This document shows, piece after piece, positions 1 to 10,786 of a stretch of DNA of 64,000 nucleotides. The position numbers were made by a program, and so were the translations under genes. The stretch's first letter is position 1, and each line of letters opens with the position of its first letter. The notes beneath the pieces were generated by a model that was not told the origin of the DNA, did not search any database, and saw nothing but the letters and a program-made list of their open reading frames with translations. The stretch is from Sphaerolaimus hirsutus (taxonomy: Eukaryota; Nematoda; Chromadorea; Monhysterida; Sphaerolaimidae): NCBI GenBank assembly GCA_964036195.1, contig OZ038451.1, positions 12,962,529 through 13,026,528 of the forward strand, in the 5' to 3' direction.

Positions 1-29
1 CAGGTTTGCACGATAGCGTCGGTGAGCGG
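1..29 (-). CDS. IPO13: Importin-13 exon 10, cut by the window edge
   Basis: The minus strand has a good acceptor (ACATTTTTGCAG) just before 29, followed by an open frame PLTDAIVQT in the phase left by the previous exon. The family has a proline-rich turn and an IVA/VQ-type helix at this place. The 3' third of the gene lies outside the window. Confidence 0.55.
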
Positions 30-3000
30 CTGCAAAAATGTAAAGCTTGAAGACGTTTTTGCTACTTCACCAATAGATACAATACATCAGCTTGTAGGGG
101 AGGTTTTCTACGAAATTAAAGTGAAGAAAATTCTCAAAACCATATTAACGCATCTCACATGAGGCCCCTTGAGCAAGTTCTCAGCGACCCTAATGCATCA
201 TGTTCATAGACAACACATTGATGAATGCAGATATCAGACAGCATCCCAGCTGCACTAGTTTGCAGGGCTACACACCCACCCTCGACTGACCCAGTCAAAG
301 CAGTCTCAGAAGCTGATCCGGTAGGTTTTCACCACGGTTGTTAAAATGTAAATATTCATATTTACTCGAAAATACATACCTATACTCGAGTACTTTGTAA
401 ATACATATACCGTATTACCTCGAATTATCCCCCCTTGAATTAACCCCCCCCCCCCCTCGAAATACCCCCCTAAAATTCGGCTGAGGAAATAATAAACCCC
501 CCCCCCCTCGAAATACCCCCCTAACATTGAGTGTAAAGAGAACGTACATGACAAATACCGCAGTTTGTGATCTGTACAATGCAGAACACACGTTAAAACT
601 GAAGATTGAGTGACGTTAGGGAAGGGTTTATGTGTATATACAGTTATATATACCTATAAAGACATATACATCTATGTAATTGTTCGATTTTTCTACGTCC
701 GAGTATGGGGAATATCCGAAAATTTCTGGCGAAATAATAGACCCCCCTCGAATAACCCCCCTCGAATTATCCCCCCTCAAATTTTGCTGGCGAAATAATA
801 AACCCCCTGGGGGTATTTCGAGGTAATACGGTACATAAATTTTTTTAAGTACCCGTACTGACCAGTACGCGTACTTTCAAACTTGTACAAAAAGTGCATT
901 TGTACAGAAAATGTTCGTTGCTAAAATCGCAATTGCCAAAATCGCAAGTTGCTAAAATAAGATAATCTTGAAGAAATCATATCTTAAAAAAATACTAACT
1001 ACCGTATTTGCTTGAATAATCCCCCTGGGGGATCATTATTTCGTCAGACATTTTTGAGGGGGAACTATTCGAAGGGGGAATTATTCAAGGGAGGGAATTA
1101 TTATTTCGTCAAAATTTTCAAGTATGTTTCCATCAACTGATTTCACGAAATATGCATTATAAACACAATAACGTGCCATTTTGGTTAAAATTAGGTATAA
1201 CAAATTAATCAAATCTTTAAAGGGGGGATTATTCTAGGGGGAATTATTATTTCCTCACTCGTCTTACAGGGGGTGTTATTCGAGGGGGAATTATTCAACG
1301 GGGAACTATTCAAGCAAATACGGTAATCGCTCAAAAACTACCGTATTTCCTCGAAATACCCCAGGGGGTTTATTTTTTCAGAGTGGAAATTTTTGGGGAG
1401 GGTATTTCGAGGGGGGGCTTATTCGAGGGGGTTATTCGAGGGGGGGGGGTTATTATTTCGTCAGAAATTTTCGGGAAAGTCATACTAAAGAATACGCTTT
1501 TACATACCCCAAACCGGTAATAAACGTAACCAAAAAGGGTATATAGGGATATAACAGGGACGTAAACATACATCGCTGCACAAACTAGCGTAGACGTATA
1601 ACTGCATGCAAAATGGTCGCAATAAATACATCATGTTCCTTGCATACATGATGTAGGTACTTTATTCCAGAGGGGGGGTATTTCGAGGGGGGGTTACTTT
1701 TTCCTCAGCTCGAAAACACCTGGGGCTATTTCGAGGAAATATGGTATATCTATTATGACTTCAAGCGTAAAAATGTAGTAGTTTTTGTATTTCCATGGAA
1801 AAGGTACTCACTTTTACATATTCTATGAAGAAAAGTACCTTTTTACATTTCCGATACCCGATTTTACATTTTCATAAAATAATTTTCAAGAATTTTTCAT
1901 ACAAGCCAATATCATTGTACAACAGCACAATTCACCTTAGTTTCCGGTGGCCTAGCCTGCAGCAAGCCAGCCAAGGCCCTGAGCGCAGCGTCTCTAGACT
2001 CCGCCCACTGCAAACACACCAGCGTCACGTTCACAGCGCCGCCTACTCTCACTTCATTCAGACGCTCTCTTTGCCCGTCGGCAGTGCTTCCCAGCACCAC
2101 GTGGTCCAATCGTTCTACGCACACGCAAGAAGCCTCGGCTACTCTATTCCGAGCGGATTGAGACACGTGTTGGCTGGTGCTCAGAAATTGGACCAGTTTG
2201 CCCAGCCCGTTGTCCAGCCAGCTGCCCGCCACCGAGCTGTTCGAGTGCACCGAGCCGCCCACGGCGGCGATGCAGAGCAAGGCGGACTCCATGCGTCGCA
2301 ACTGGGGGCAGTCCAGACCCTGCATAATGCCCTGTAAATTGCCAAATGTCATGCAAATTGTCAAAAGTCATGTGAAATACAGTGTGAAAAGTCATGTAAA
2401 ATACAGTGTCAAAAATCATGTAAAATGGCAAACGAACGTTTGTCATTTTACAGGGAATTTTACTTGACTTCTGACACTTTACATGACATTTGACATTTTA
2501 CAGGGTATTTTGCAGGATCTGGGACTGGCACCTGGTTGCCCGGCGAGCCGCCGCTCGAATCTCGCGGCGTGGCCGCCTCGCAGAACGAACGCAGTGCGGC
2601 GTCGCGCGGCAGTGCCGTGCAGCAGGCGCGCGCCAATTCGTCGAGTTGGCATCGATTGCTGTGCAAGGGAACAATGTTTTAGTTTCCTTCAACATTATCA
2701 AGGGAATTATTGTTCGCCAGAATACTTTGAGGGGGGTTGGAGGGGGAGGGGTAACCACCCCCCCCCCAAACACGCCCAGCTATCTATCCATCCCGAAGGT
2801 ATAAAAAATCGCATCTAGCCCCCCCCCCAATCGCCCAGCTATCCACCTGTCTGGACCGATTTTTTAAAATTTTGAGAAACATCTTGGTAATTTTTTTTAC
2901 CTTTTATAGATTTACACCTCCAAAATTGATTGCTATTTTATGAATTTTTGAATAATCCCCGAAGATTCGAGGGATTATTACTACACCGGCATTATCATCA

Positions 3001-6000
3001 AAGTCCAAGTTTATCGACCAACAAAATTTGGGGGCTGTTTGACAAAATCGAGTTTAGGTAGAGCCGTAGTTTTCCGTTATTCGTTTCCACCAGAGTTGCG
3101 AAAGCGTATTTACGCTTACCCGAAATACCCGGGTAAATGGGTATTTATACTTACGCTTACGCTTACGCTTTCATAAAATACCCGTACGCTTTATTACGCT
3201 TTCCCGGCCGAAATACCCGGGTACTAAAAGCGTAACAAAATTTTTCACATGGTCCGGTTTTATGCTTTTGTAAAAAGTGTATAACTACAAAAAAAACGTG
3301 AACGAAACTGCATATCAAAAAAATGACTGCATGTCTGCAGTAATGCACTGGAAATAGCGGCACACCTACAAATTGTGTCACAATATGAATGTCACTTTTA
3401 TACTGCGTCCTCGGGCAAAATATTTAGATGGCTTTAGATCGCAATGGCGTTAGAATAGAAATTTTGTGGCCAAAATTGCACCACGTCCGAGTTCGAAAAT
3501 GAAGATGACATAAGTATAAGTATGTCTTACGTTTACGCTATTAGAAGAAATGCGGTAAGTATTTATGATAATTAGGTATAAATACATCTCAAAAACCGAC
3601 AGCACAAAGTCCGAGTTTGGAAATGAAGATAAATTAACTGTCGCTGTCGATTAATTGCCATCAACATCTAAGGGCAGAGTCCAGACTACCAAGTGGACAT
3701 CCAAAAAATGTCGCCGAAACTTGATTTTGAACGAATTCACTGAGCAAAAACTCCCTGAAAATTTTTTACGCTTACGCTTTTTTTAACGCTTTCCTAGGTA
3801 TTTAAAAAATACCTTACGCTTTTAGTATCCACACTCAAAATACGGAAAGTGTATTTACGCTTACGCTTACGCTTTCCAAAAATACCGGTATTTTAACAAC
3901 TCTGGTTTCCACTGCACAATGCAGTCGACGAGAAACCATCGCAAAACACCGACTCCACAAAGGCGTCTCTGGTCATCTTGTCCCAATCGTGCCACACGCC
4001 CTCATCTGGCCTGGTGCCCTTGGCCAGCGCGGCGGCAACGAGCTGCTCGTACACCGGCTCCAGGCTGGTCGACGCGGTGTTGCGAATCTGGTCGTCTTGC
4101 TCGCAGGCGACGTGCTCGGCCAGCGTGGACCACAGCTGTGTAGCGGCCGGGGACACGCACTCCTCGTCGGGGTAGCGGGCCGGCAGACACGACGTTGTGA
4201 GCAGGGATGATAGCAGGCGCCTGCCAGTAAAGTTATTGCTTGTATACCGTATTTCCTGGAAATACCCCCCCCCAATTGAGTGTAAAGAAGCCGTAAATGA
4301 CAAAAGCTGCGGTTTGTGATCCAGGCAATGCAGAACACACGTTAAAACAATGACGGTTTGTGATCCGACATGTATTTCTACTCAGCGGATATGTACAGCC
4401 CCGCTACATGTCGGCCGGGTCTACATGTCCGCCGAGTAGTGTTGTGCACAGATGACAACGGGGCTGACTGCGTACCGAGTCCGTGGCGCACAGATGAGAA
4501 ACGTGCAGTGAGTTTCAGCTGGATTGGCATGTGGACTTGGGCAAGAGGCGAAGCGAAGTCCATGAAGCCAACAACCGGAGGATATTTGTGTTTGAGATGT
4601 GGTGTCGTTGCGTTTTGGTGGAACGTCGCTCGGTGACACGGGTCTCAAAGTCTTAGCATCTCATATTTATAGATGGTCACCCCCCAAAGGAGACATGAAT
4701 GATGAGGGAAAATGAGTCAATGTACATCAACTGACCTAAACACCCAAATGGTCACTACGCCAGATTGGTTGAAACATAAAAGTTAACGGTTCAGACCAAT
4801 CACTCCAAACCTATCCAACCATAGGAATGCAAGTGTATAAATTGTAGTGGACTCTAACTACAACAGTCCCCCCCAAGTTCACCCTACAGGGGGAACTGAC
4901 AGAAAAACTATAATCAAATTCATACAAAAGTCACAACAAACACCAATTACAATAGAATAACAACATTCACCCAATAAACAGAAATGTCACCACTGTGCAC
5001 AATCACTTAGCCTTGGAGTGTTCCTTGCCTTTCCTGTAGTTCCTCTATCCCTTGAATGCCATCACTGGTGCACTGACTGCTGGTTGCTGCTTGGCTGGTA
5101 TGTTGAATGGGTGGTGTGGGTGATCAGAATTGCATGGTACTTGGTGATTTGGTGTACTGGTTGGAGGTGGCAGGCTGGATGGTGGTGTCTTGTGCAGGAA
5201 AAATGTGTCTGCCTTATTGTGGACTTAATGTAGGGGCACTGTTTCAGAGGTGTGTATTGGATTACTGTGCATTGACATAGCTGGTTGGTGTGTGGTGAGT
5301 TGCCTGATGCATCAATGTTGCTGTTTGATTGTTGAGTGTGTGGGTTCTACTGGTGTCGCTGATTGATAGCCAGGGTATATTTGTATTGACCAGTGTTACT
5401 GATTGATGGCCAGAGTCATGTTTTTATTTACCGGTGTCAGTGATTGACAGCCGGCATGATGGTGTGGGTTTCCAGTGTTGTTGCTTGACTGCCGACCTAT
5501 TTCCCTCAGTTCCTGGTGTCGCTGCTTAATGGCCGGGGTTAGGCTGTCAGTGTCTCTGTTGGACCACTGACCTGCTTGCCTCTGTTCCCGGTTGCTGCTT
5601 TAACGGCCAGGGTTTTTGGGCTGTCGGTGTCATTGCTTGACAACTGGGATGGTTAGGCTGTCGGTGTCATTGCTTGATGGCCAACCTGTTTGCCTCAATT
5701 CCTGGTGTCGCTGCTTGATCGCCGGGGTTTAGGCTGTCGGTGTCTCTGTTGGACCATCGACCTGTTTGCAACTGTTCCTGGTTGCTGCTTTGACAGCCAG
5801 GGTTTTTGCATTTGACATCTTTTGTGTCGTGCATGCGCTCTTGTGGCGCGCGGCGGGGGGCTGCTCTTGTTGGCAGGTGCTGCCGCAGGTTCGATTGGGG
5901 TGCCACCGATGTCATTGTTGGACTCTCGGGGGCGGGCGGGTTCACATAGGCTTGAGAAGTTTCAAGCCAGTACGATCACCATGTTGTGCACACGGGAAAT

Positions 6001-9000
6001 GGGGCTGACTGCGTACCGAGTCTGTGGCACACAGATGAAAAACGTGCAGTGAGTGTCAGCTGGATTGGCATGTGGACCTTGGGCAAGAGGCAAAACCAAG
6101 TCCATGAAGCCAACAACCGGAGGATATTTGTGTTTGAGATGTGGTGTCGTTGCGTTTTGGTGGAACGTCACTCGGCGACACGGGTCTCAAAGTCTTAGCA
6201 CCTCATATTCATAGATGGTCACCCCCCGAAGGGGACATGAATGATGAGGGAAAATGAGTCAATGTACATCAACTGACCTAAACACCCAAGTGGTCACTAC
6301 TCAAGAGTGGTTGAAACATAAAAGTTAACGGTTCAGACCAATCACTCCAAACCTATCCAACCATAGGAATGCAAGTGTATATAAAGTAGTGGACTCTAAC
6401 TACAACAGTAGAAATACATGTCGGCCGAGGCTACATGTCGGTCGAGTTTACATGTCGACAGGCACAGGCTCGAAACAATCATCCCCCGGAGGGTATTTCG
6501 AGGAAATACGGTAAGAGAATGTACCACAGCAGACCCAATGTACTTACACGACTGCGGGCACAACATCGACGCCATCGACCAGCATACTTCCCTGTCCAGC
6601 TGCAAGCGCTCGCAGCACCAACTTGGTGTTGTTGTGCAGCAGCGAGCTGAGCGTGTTGACCACGTTGAGCGCGTCCTCGGTGTCGAAGTGCAGCGAGCCG
6701 CGGTCGATCTGCGTCCGCAGCTGGCCGTCGGCGAAGAGCACCAGCCGGCCGAGGAAGGCGCGCGATTCGCACACGTCGTCCATGCCGCTCACCTGCTCCA
6801 CCAGCCGGCACACCTCCGTGCAGCAGCTGCGCGCAAAGTTGCAGAGTTGTTAAAATTACTGAATTTTTTAACATATGAAAATGTAAAATACTTTTTAAAC
6901 CCGTACCTTATTTCCAGGAAAATTTAAAAGCGAGTATTTTTTCCCTGGAAAATGTAAAAGCGAGTACTTTTCTTCGTAGAATATGTAAAAATGGGTACTT
7001 TTTCGTATACAATGTTAATGCAACTAGTTTTCTTTATTTTAGCTACAAAAAATGCAATTTGAAATTTCTGAAATACATTTTCTACAACCGTGCACGGAGG
7101 GGGTCACTCTGCCGCGGCAGACACCCGTAGAAAACACGACGGTGCACTATTCCGCACATCGGCCTATTCCGCATTTTGGCTCATCCCGCACATTTAGCTG
7201 CCCATTCCGCATTTTGGCCTATTCCGCATCTTGCCGGTGTAATGTGCGAGATAGGCAGTGTGCGTGATGGGTTTGTGTGCGGGATAGGCCAAAATGCGGA
7301 ATGGGCAGCTAAATGTGCGGGATGAGCCAAAATGTGAAATAGGCCGATGTGCGGAATAGGCATGCGCCAGAAAACACAACGTTAAGACGCACTCCGGTAG
7401 GTCGCATGCGGGCAACACGGCGGCGACCAGTTTGTGCGGCTCGTCGCCCGACTCCGACTGCGGGTGGGCGCGCGCCAGCACCACCCAGTCCGCTGCGCAG
7501 CGCGCAGCGGACGTGCCCAACGAGTGCGCCAGTGAGGTCAGACCGACGCTGGCGCACTTGCCCGCCAAGATGACGCACAGCTCCAGCTGCGAGGGCGGCA
7601 CTAAGTGAGTAAACTACTATTTGACCCCAAATTGGGGTGCCCAATGTAGACAAGAAGAAAAGATTCACCTGCGTCTGTACCAAGGGAATAGCTTTGAACA
7701 ACGTCGACCGCACCACGGACTTTTGCTCGGGCGGCCGGACGCCGTGATAGTTGAACATGGCCGCCAGCTCAGTGAGCACGTTGAGCAGCACCTCCAGACT
7801 GTGGGCAGATTGCATTTATGTGACAATGATGGAAGATAAAAACTGGGGGCAGTCCGAAGCCATGTAAAGTGTGAAGTAAAGTGTGAAGCAAAGTGTCAAA
7901 TGTAAAGTCAAATGCAAATTTAAATGTCAATGGTCATGCAAAGTGTCAAATGTAAAGTAAAGGAAAATGTAAAGTAAAGTAGAGTGTAAAGTAAAATGTC
8001 AGATGTAAAGTCAAATGTAAAGTTGCACCAAACTTTGCATTTAACTTTAAATCAGACAATTTACATACACTTTACTTTACATTTGACACTTTGCATGACG
8101 ATTGACATTTGACTTTGCATGTGAATTTACATTTTACACTTACTTGACACTTTACAGGGCTTGGGACTGCCACCAGGCCTCGAGAAAGTGAAAAACAGCC
8201 ACACAAACCACAAACAACCAACTTATTCACCAGTCCATCCACTGCAGCCGACGACGTGGCCTGGCAGGTCTTGACGGCCTGCTCGTCCACGCCCCACAGC
8301 GAGCACAGCTCGGCCACCGAGTCGGGCCACAGGTCGGGGCAGGTGTGCAGCGCCAGGGCGGCCACGCACGCGAGCAGTTTGCGCCGCGCCGCCCCGTCGA
8401 GCGACTGCAGCGAGCCGCCCGCCAGCGACGTCAACAGCGAGTGCAGTTGGGAGATCTGCGCGCGATTTGTAGGCCCTACCTGGTTCGTGGCACACGTCAG
8501 GGTAGGAGACGGTCCCGCGCACTGTCAAGTGTAAACTCAAGTGTCAAATGTCATGAATTTTGACAGATGACAATTGGCAAATTTGCACGACATTTCACAT
8601 TACAGCCTACAGGGTGCAGGGGGCAGTCCCAAGCCCTGTAAAGTGTAAAGTAAAGTGTCAAATGTAAAGTCAAATGCAAAGTAAAGTGTCAATCAAAACA
8701 AAAACGAAAAGATTTTATTACTGAACTTTGCATGACAATTGACAGTTAACTTTGCATTTGACTTTACATTTGACACTTGACTTTGCATTTGACTTTACAT
8801 TTGACACTTTACACTTTACAGGGCTTGGGACTGCCACCAGGATTGACACCAGGTGCCAATCCCAGACCCTGTAAAGTGTCAATTGTCATGCAAATTTCAG
8901 CAATAAAATATTTTCTTTTTTGTTTTGATTGACTTTTTACAAGACATTTGACACTTTTTACACTTTACAAGGTGCAAGATTAGCACTAGAATGCAGCGCA

Positions 9001-9768
9001 CCTTATCCAAATCGTGCAGCCATTCCTGCTGCCCGTGCGGCGTGCTCAGTTTATCAAACAGAAACTTGGCGGCGAAGTACTGGACGACGGGCGGCTTGCC
9101 GTCCTGCAGCCCGTGCACGATGAACTGCCAAATGTGGTTGGCCTGCGGCCAATTCCGCAAAATGAGAAGTGAAATGAAAAGTAGAAGAAAAATAATAATA
9201 ATGAAAACGTAAAGGAGGAATCCTGACATAAGCATTTTTGTGATGAGTGATGATTTAGTGGACAACGTGCCACTTTTTTGCGCGCGTGGGAACTTTGGAA
9301 GTGAAAATGTCACCCCATTCAAAAACTAAAAGCTATTCCACTTAGTGATGTGAAAGCGCCATAGCGCTGGCGCTAGCGCCAAAGCAAAAAGCGCCACGGC
9401 GCTTTTGGCGCTATACCCATTAAAAATGCCATGGCGCTTGGCGCTATATTTGACCAGCGCCAGGAACAAAATGCCTGGCGCTGGCGCTTGGCGCTAGGGT
9501 TCAGTAAAGCGCCATGGCGCTTGGCTCCAAAGTTCTTCCGCTTTTTACATCACTAATTCCACTTTTCACTACACACTTCCCATTTCACTTATCACTTCTC
9601 CTTTTGCGGAATAGGCACCTGATCGTCAGAAACAGGCGAGCCACCGGCCCCATGCCTGGACAGGCGTTCAAGATCAATGTGGGCCTTGCGTCGACGCCGC
9701 TGCCCAGCGCCGGGACTGGCGAACTCGACCACCAAACGTTCGATGTCCGCCGCGGTGCACACCGCCAT
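1..9768 (-). CDS. IPO13: Importin-13 (karyopherin-beta family), 5' two thirds, multi-exon
   Basis: Importin-13 carries cargo across the nuclear pore in both directions with Ran. Exons read on the minus strand: 9768-9619, 9142-9002, 8455-about 8256, 7798-7669, 7586-7381, 6826-6548, 4220-about 3954, 2658-2532, 2319-1936 and 29-1, then off the window. Phases join to one frame of about 637 codons; family proteins are near 960 residues. Recognition rests on the residue pattern and order of HEAT segments: an IERLVVEF helix near the N-terminus, VVQYFAAKFLFDKLS, then LHTCPDLWPDSVAEL (the conserved DxWP block), VLLNVLTELAAMF, and YPDEECVSPAATQLWSTL followed by EPVYEQLVAAAL (the family's tryptophan and PVY segments). 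The start at ATG 9768 is tentative because the frame stays open upstream. The end of exon 3 (8256) and of exon 7 (3954, alternative 3950) were chosen to keep phase with weak donors. An alternative short intron inside 1936-2319 is possible. Transportin-3 is the next closest family. Confidence 0.8.
410..831. mobile_element. MITE of the CCGTATT family (422 bp, TA-flanked)
   Basis: Inverted termini CCGTATTACCTCGAATTA and their complement face each other across a C-rich/G-rich interior, flanked by TA on both sides (408-409, 832-833). No coding capacity. A near-identical copy lies at 39630-40054 and several divergent relatives occur in this window. TA flanks fit a Tc1/mariner-like or other TA-targeting transposase, which is not present here. 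Confidence 0.75.
1002..1323. mobile_element. MITE of the CCGTATT family (322 bp)
   Basis: Ends CCGTATTTGCTTGAATAAT and its complement, bounded by TA. The variant has TTGAATAAT in place of TCGAATTA. Lies inside the importin-13 intron or gene flank to the left of exon 9. Confidence 0.7.
1341..1744. mobile_element. MITE of the CCGTATT family (404 bp)
   Basis: Ends CCGTATTTCCTCGAAATACC and GGAAATATGG, TA-flanked. It lies only 17 bp from the preceding copy. The remaining sequence 1745-1935 is AT-rich and holds nothing recognised. Confidence 0.7.
1936..2658 (-). CDS. IPO13: Importin-13 exons 8 and 9 flanking a transposon-like intron
   Basis: Exon 8 (2658-2532) reads QLDELARACCTALPRD and exon 9 (2319-1936, 128 codons, phase 0) begins GLDCPQLRRMESALLC, matching the HEAT repeats that follow the PVY segment in importin-13. 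The first six codons of exon 9 overlap the terminal inverted repeat of the fold-back element that makes up the intron, so residues Gly-Leu-Asp-Cys-Pro-Gln are either transposon-derived or fortuitous. The exon ends ACTAAG before GTGAAT. Confidence 0.7.
2304..2532. mobile_element. Fold-back element that coincides with an importin-13 intron
   Basis: Termini CTGGGGGCAGTCCAGACC (left) and, read inward from the right, GGTGCCAGTCCCAGATCC are inverted repeats that continue for about 50 bp through CCTGTAAA and TGTCAAATGTCATG. The donor (minus strand CAG then GTGCCAG) sits at one tip and the acceptor (ATTATGCAG) lies inside the other repeat, giving a 212-bp intron at 2320-2531. The interior is made of CATGTAAAATAC/GTGTCAAAA units. 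Related elements occur at 7846-8178, 8622-8835, 8851-8990, 10787-11630 and 16605-16880. Confidence 0.75.
3091..3904. mobile_element. Non-autonomous hAT-type element with 8-bp target duplication
   Basis: The termini CAGAGTTG and CAACTCTG are inverted repeats, and the flanks carry an exact 8-bp direct repeat GTTTCCAC (3083-3090 and 3905-3912), the hallmark of hAT insertion. The 814-bp interior has many TTACGC and AAAGCGTA units and no transposase frame. It lies in the importin-13 intron between exons 7 and 8. Similar termini occur at 10204-10721 and 32728-33224. Confidence 0.85.
4440..4865. repeat. 5' LTR of the non-autonomous LTR element
   Basis: This 426-bp copy begins TGTTGTGC and ends CTACAACA. 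It matches 5982-6407 along its whole length with scattered substitutions. Orientation is not fixed because the interior has no coding or primer landmarks. Confidence 0.75.
5290..5760. repeat. Imperfect tandem repeats inside the LTR element
   Basis: About eight diverged units of 50-65 bp centre on GGTGTCGCTGCTTGATGGCC and GGCTGTCGGTGTC. They make up much of the interior and explain the short spurious frames there. Confidence 0.6.
5982..6407. repeat. 3' LTR of the non-autonomous LTR element
   Basis: Second 426-bp direct copy. Differences from the first copy include ACACGGGAAAT for ACAGATGACAAC near the start. Confidence 0.75.
7142..7367. mobile_element. Fold-back element with TTCCGCA-rich arms
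   Basis: Left arm (ATTCCGCACATCGGCCTATT) and right arm (its complement, ending GATGTGCGGAATAGG) pair over about 100 bp, with only about 50 bp between them. It lies in the importin-13 intron between exons 5 and 6. The GCNTATTCCGCA ends resemble those at 9143-9618 and 12543-12762, suggesting related families. Confidence 0.65.
7846..8178. mobile_element. Fold-back element, CAGTCC...CCTGTAAAGTG family
   Basis: Ends GGGGGCAGTCCGAAGCC and GGCTTGGGACTGCC are inverted; the interior is GTCAAATGTAAAGT units that run in one direction on the left and in complement on the right. Fills most of an importin-13 intron. Confidence 0.7.
8622..8835. mobile_element. Fold-back element with perfect terminal arms
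   Basis: GGCAGTCCCAAGCCCTGTAA at the left and its exact complement at the right frame a 214-bp palindromic element of the same family as 7846-8178. The arms are perfect for at least 28 bp, so this copy may be young. Confidence 0.7.
8851..8990. mobile_element. Short fold-back element of the same family
   Basis: GGTGCCAATCCCAGACCCTG at the left pairs with CAAGGTGCAAGATTAGCAC at the right; the interior carries GTGTCAAATGTC units. It lies directly beside exon 2 of importin-13. Confidence 0.55.
9143..9618. mobile_element. Fold-back element that fills importin-13 intron 1
   Basis: The intron begins (minus strand) GTGCCTATTCCGCAAAAGG and ends CATTTTGCGGAATTGGCCGCAG. The two ends are inverted copies of GCCNATTCCGCAAAANGAG, followed by AGAAGTGAAATG-type units. 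The element therefore extends from splice site to splice site, apart from a nested hAT copy at 9343-9555. Confidence 0.75.
9343..9555. mobile_element. Short non-autonomous hAT element, GGCGC family
   Basis: Termini TAGTGATGTGAAAGCGCC and GCTTTTTACATCACTA are inverted, and the flanks carry a perfect 8-bp target duplication ATTCCACT (9335-9342, 9556-9563). The 213-bp body is almost all GGCGCTTGGCGC-type subterminal repeats. It is a miniature relative of 40316-50803 and 52576-54033. Confidence 0.9.
9619..9768 (-). CDS. IPO13: Importin-13 exon 1 (first recognised coding exon)
   Basis: Fifty codons from ATG 9768, beginning MAVCTAADIERLVVEF, the first amphipathic helix of the family's N-terminal importin domain, followed by a basic RRRRK stretch. 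The frame is open upstream to about 9830 and could be entered by a splice at CATCAG, so the true start may lie in another exon. The exon ends GATCAG followed by GTGCC, and those GTGCC bases are the terminal repeat of a mobile element that fills the next intron. Confidence 0.6.
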
Positions 9769-10203
9769 CGACTCGATCGACGCGTCGACCGAGAACTGAG
9801 TCGACCCGGCGATTTCTAACTTCTCCTGATGACAACGGGTTGGATTCAGCGGTAGGCCGTGTGGAGACGGATAGATGTCTTTTATCGACTGCTATGAATG
9901 CTAGGTTTTTCGATTTGCTACTATTTACGCAGCTATTAGGCTACAGATCGATACGGATACAGTTTATTTCCGATTTACATCATAATCACAATGACTCGGC
10001 TTCGTGAACAACTAAAAAACGTACGAGTACACGATTAGCATTCCAAAAATGGTCGATTTTGAGAAAATATATGCCTGGGCGTTTTCAAAGTGTAAAACTT
10101 TTCAAAATGTACCGAATCAAAACACCGAAACATTACATGACTGAAATATCTCAACATTTCCCTAGTCAAAATCAGCGTTCCAGTGCTAAGCTTTTCTATC
10201 CAT

Positions 10204-10721
10204 CACAGTTGTTAAAACGTATTTACTTTTACACGATAAATACGTATACTCGAGTACAGAGTAAATACGTTTACGTTTCCTCCGAAAAAAGTTCTGGTAC
10301 TCGCTTTTACGTATACTTTTTGAAAGTACTCGAGTACAGAAAACGTATTTTAGATAGCTTTTTATATAGGTTTCTAAAGGCAATTAAGTTAAAAAAACCG
10401 TTAAAATTAGCTAAAAATACATGACACTAGTCGAAAATGGGTATAGAACCAAAAATATACCTAGTCAAAAATTGTGTAAAATAGGTAAAAAGTTATGAAA
10501 ATAGCCTATTTTGAGCGACATTTCTCGGAAATTTTTGGCGACATTTCTCAAAAGTACGTTTACTTTTTAGGTTTACGTTTTCTGCATGGAAAAGTACGTT
10601 TACTCATTGGTAAAAGTAACAAAATGTACTTTACGTTTTCTGTACTCAAGGAGTGAGTAAAAAATAAATACTTTACGTTTACGTATACTTTGAAAAAAGT
10701 TCAGTACTTTTAACAACTCTG
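10204..10721. mobile_element. Non-autonomous hAT-type element (518 bp)
   Basis: Ends CACAGTTGTTAAAA and TTTTAACAACTCTG are inverted; the 8-bp direct repeat CTATCCAT flanks it exactly (10196-10203, 10722-10729). The interior has repeated ACGTTTACTT units and no transposase. Confidence 0.85.
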
Positions 10722-10786
10722 CTATCCATGACGAGTGTACATTTTTCATTTCGAATTGTGATAAAAACCAGTTGACACCTTATAGG

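Larger units (their letters stand above)
4440..6407. mobile_element. Non-autonomous LTR retrotransposon (TRIM/LARD type)
   Basis: Two direct repeats of 426 bp (4440-4865 and 5982-6407) begin TGTTGTGCACA and end ACTACAACA, the TG...CA form of LTRs. They differ at scattered positions, so the insertion is not new. The flanks repeat GTAG, a short target duplication. The 1116-bp interior has no retroviral frame; it is largely imperfect repeats of a TGTCGCTGCTTGATGGCC unit. No clear tRNA-primer site was seen. The element sits in an importin-13 intron. Confidence 0.75.
4247..6511. mobile_element. CCGTATT-family MITE interrupted by an LTR element
   Basis: Left end CCGTATTTCCTGGAAATACC at 4247 and right end GGAAATACGG ending at 6511 are both TA-flanked. 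Interior motifs (GAGTGTAAAG, GTTTGTGATCC, AACACACGTTAAAAC) match the intact copies at 410 and 39630. About 2 kb of the span is the LTR element at 4440-6407. Confidence 0.65.

Noticed and set aside
3110-3900. TTACGC repeats as telomeric sequence
   Set aside because: Units are irregular, run in both directions, and lie inside an element with hAT-type ends and an exact 8-bp duplication.
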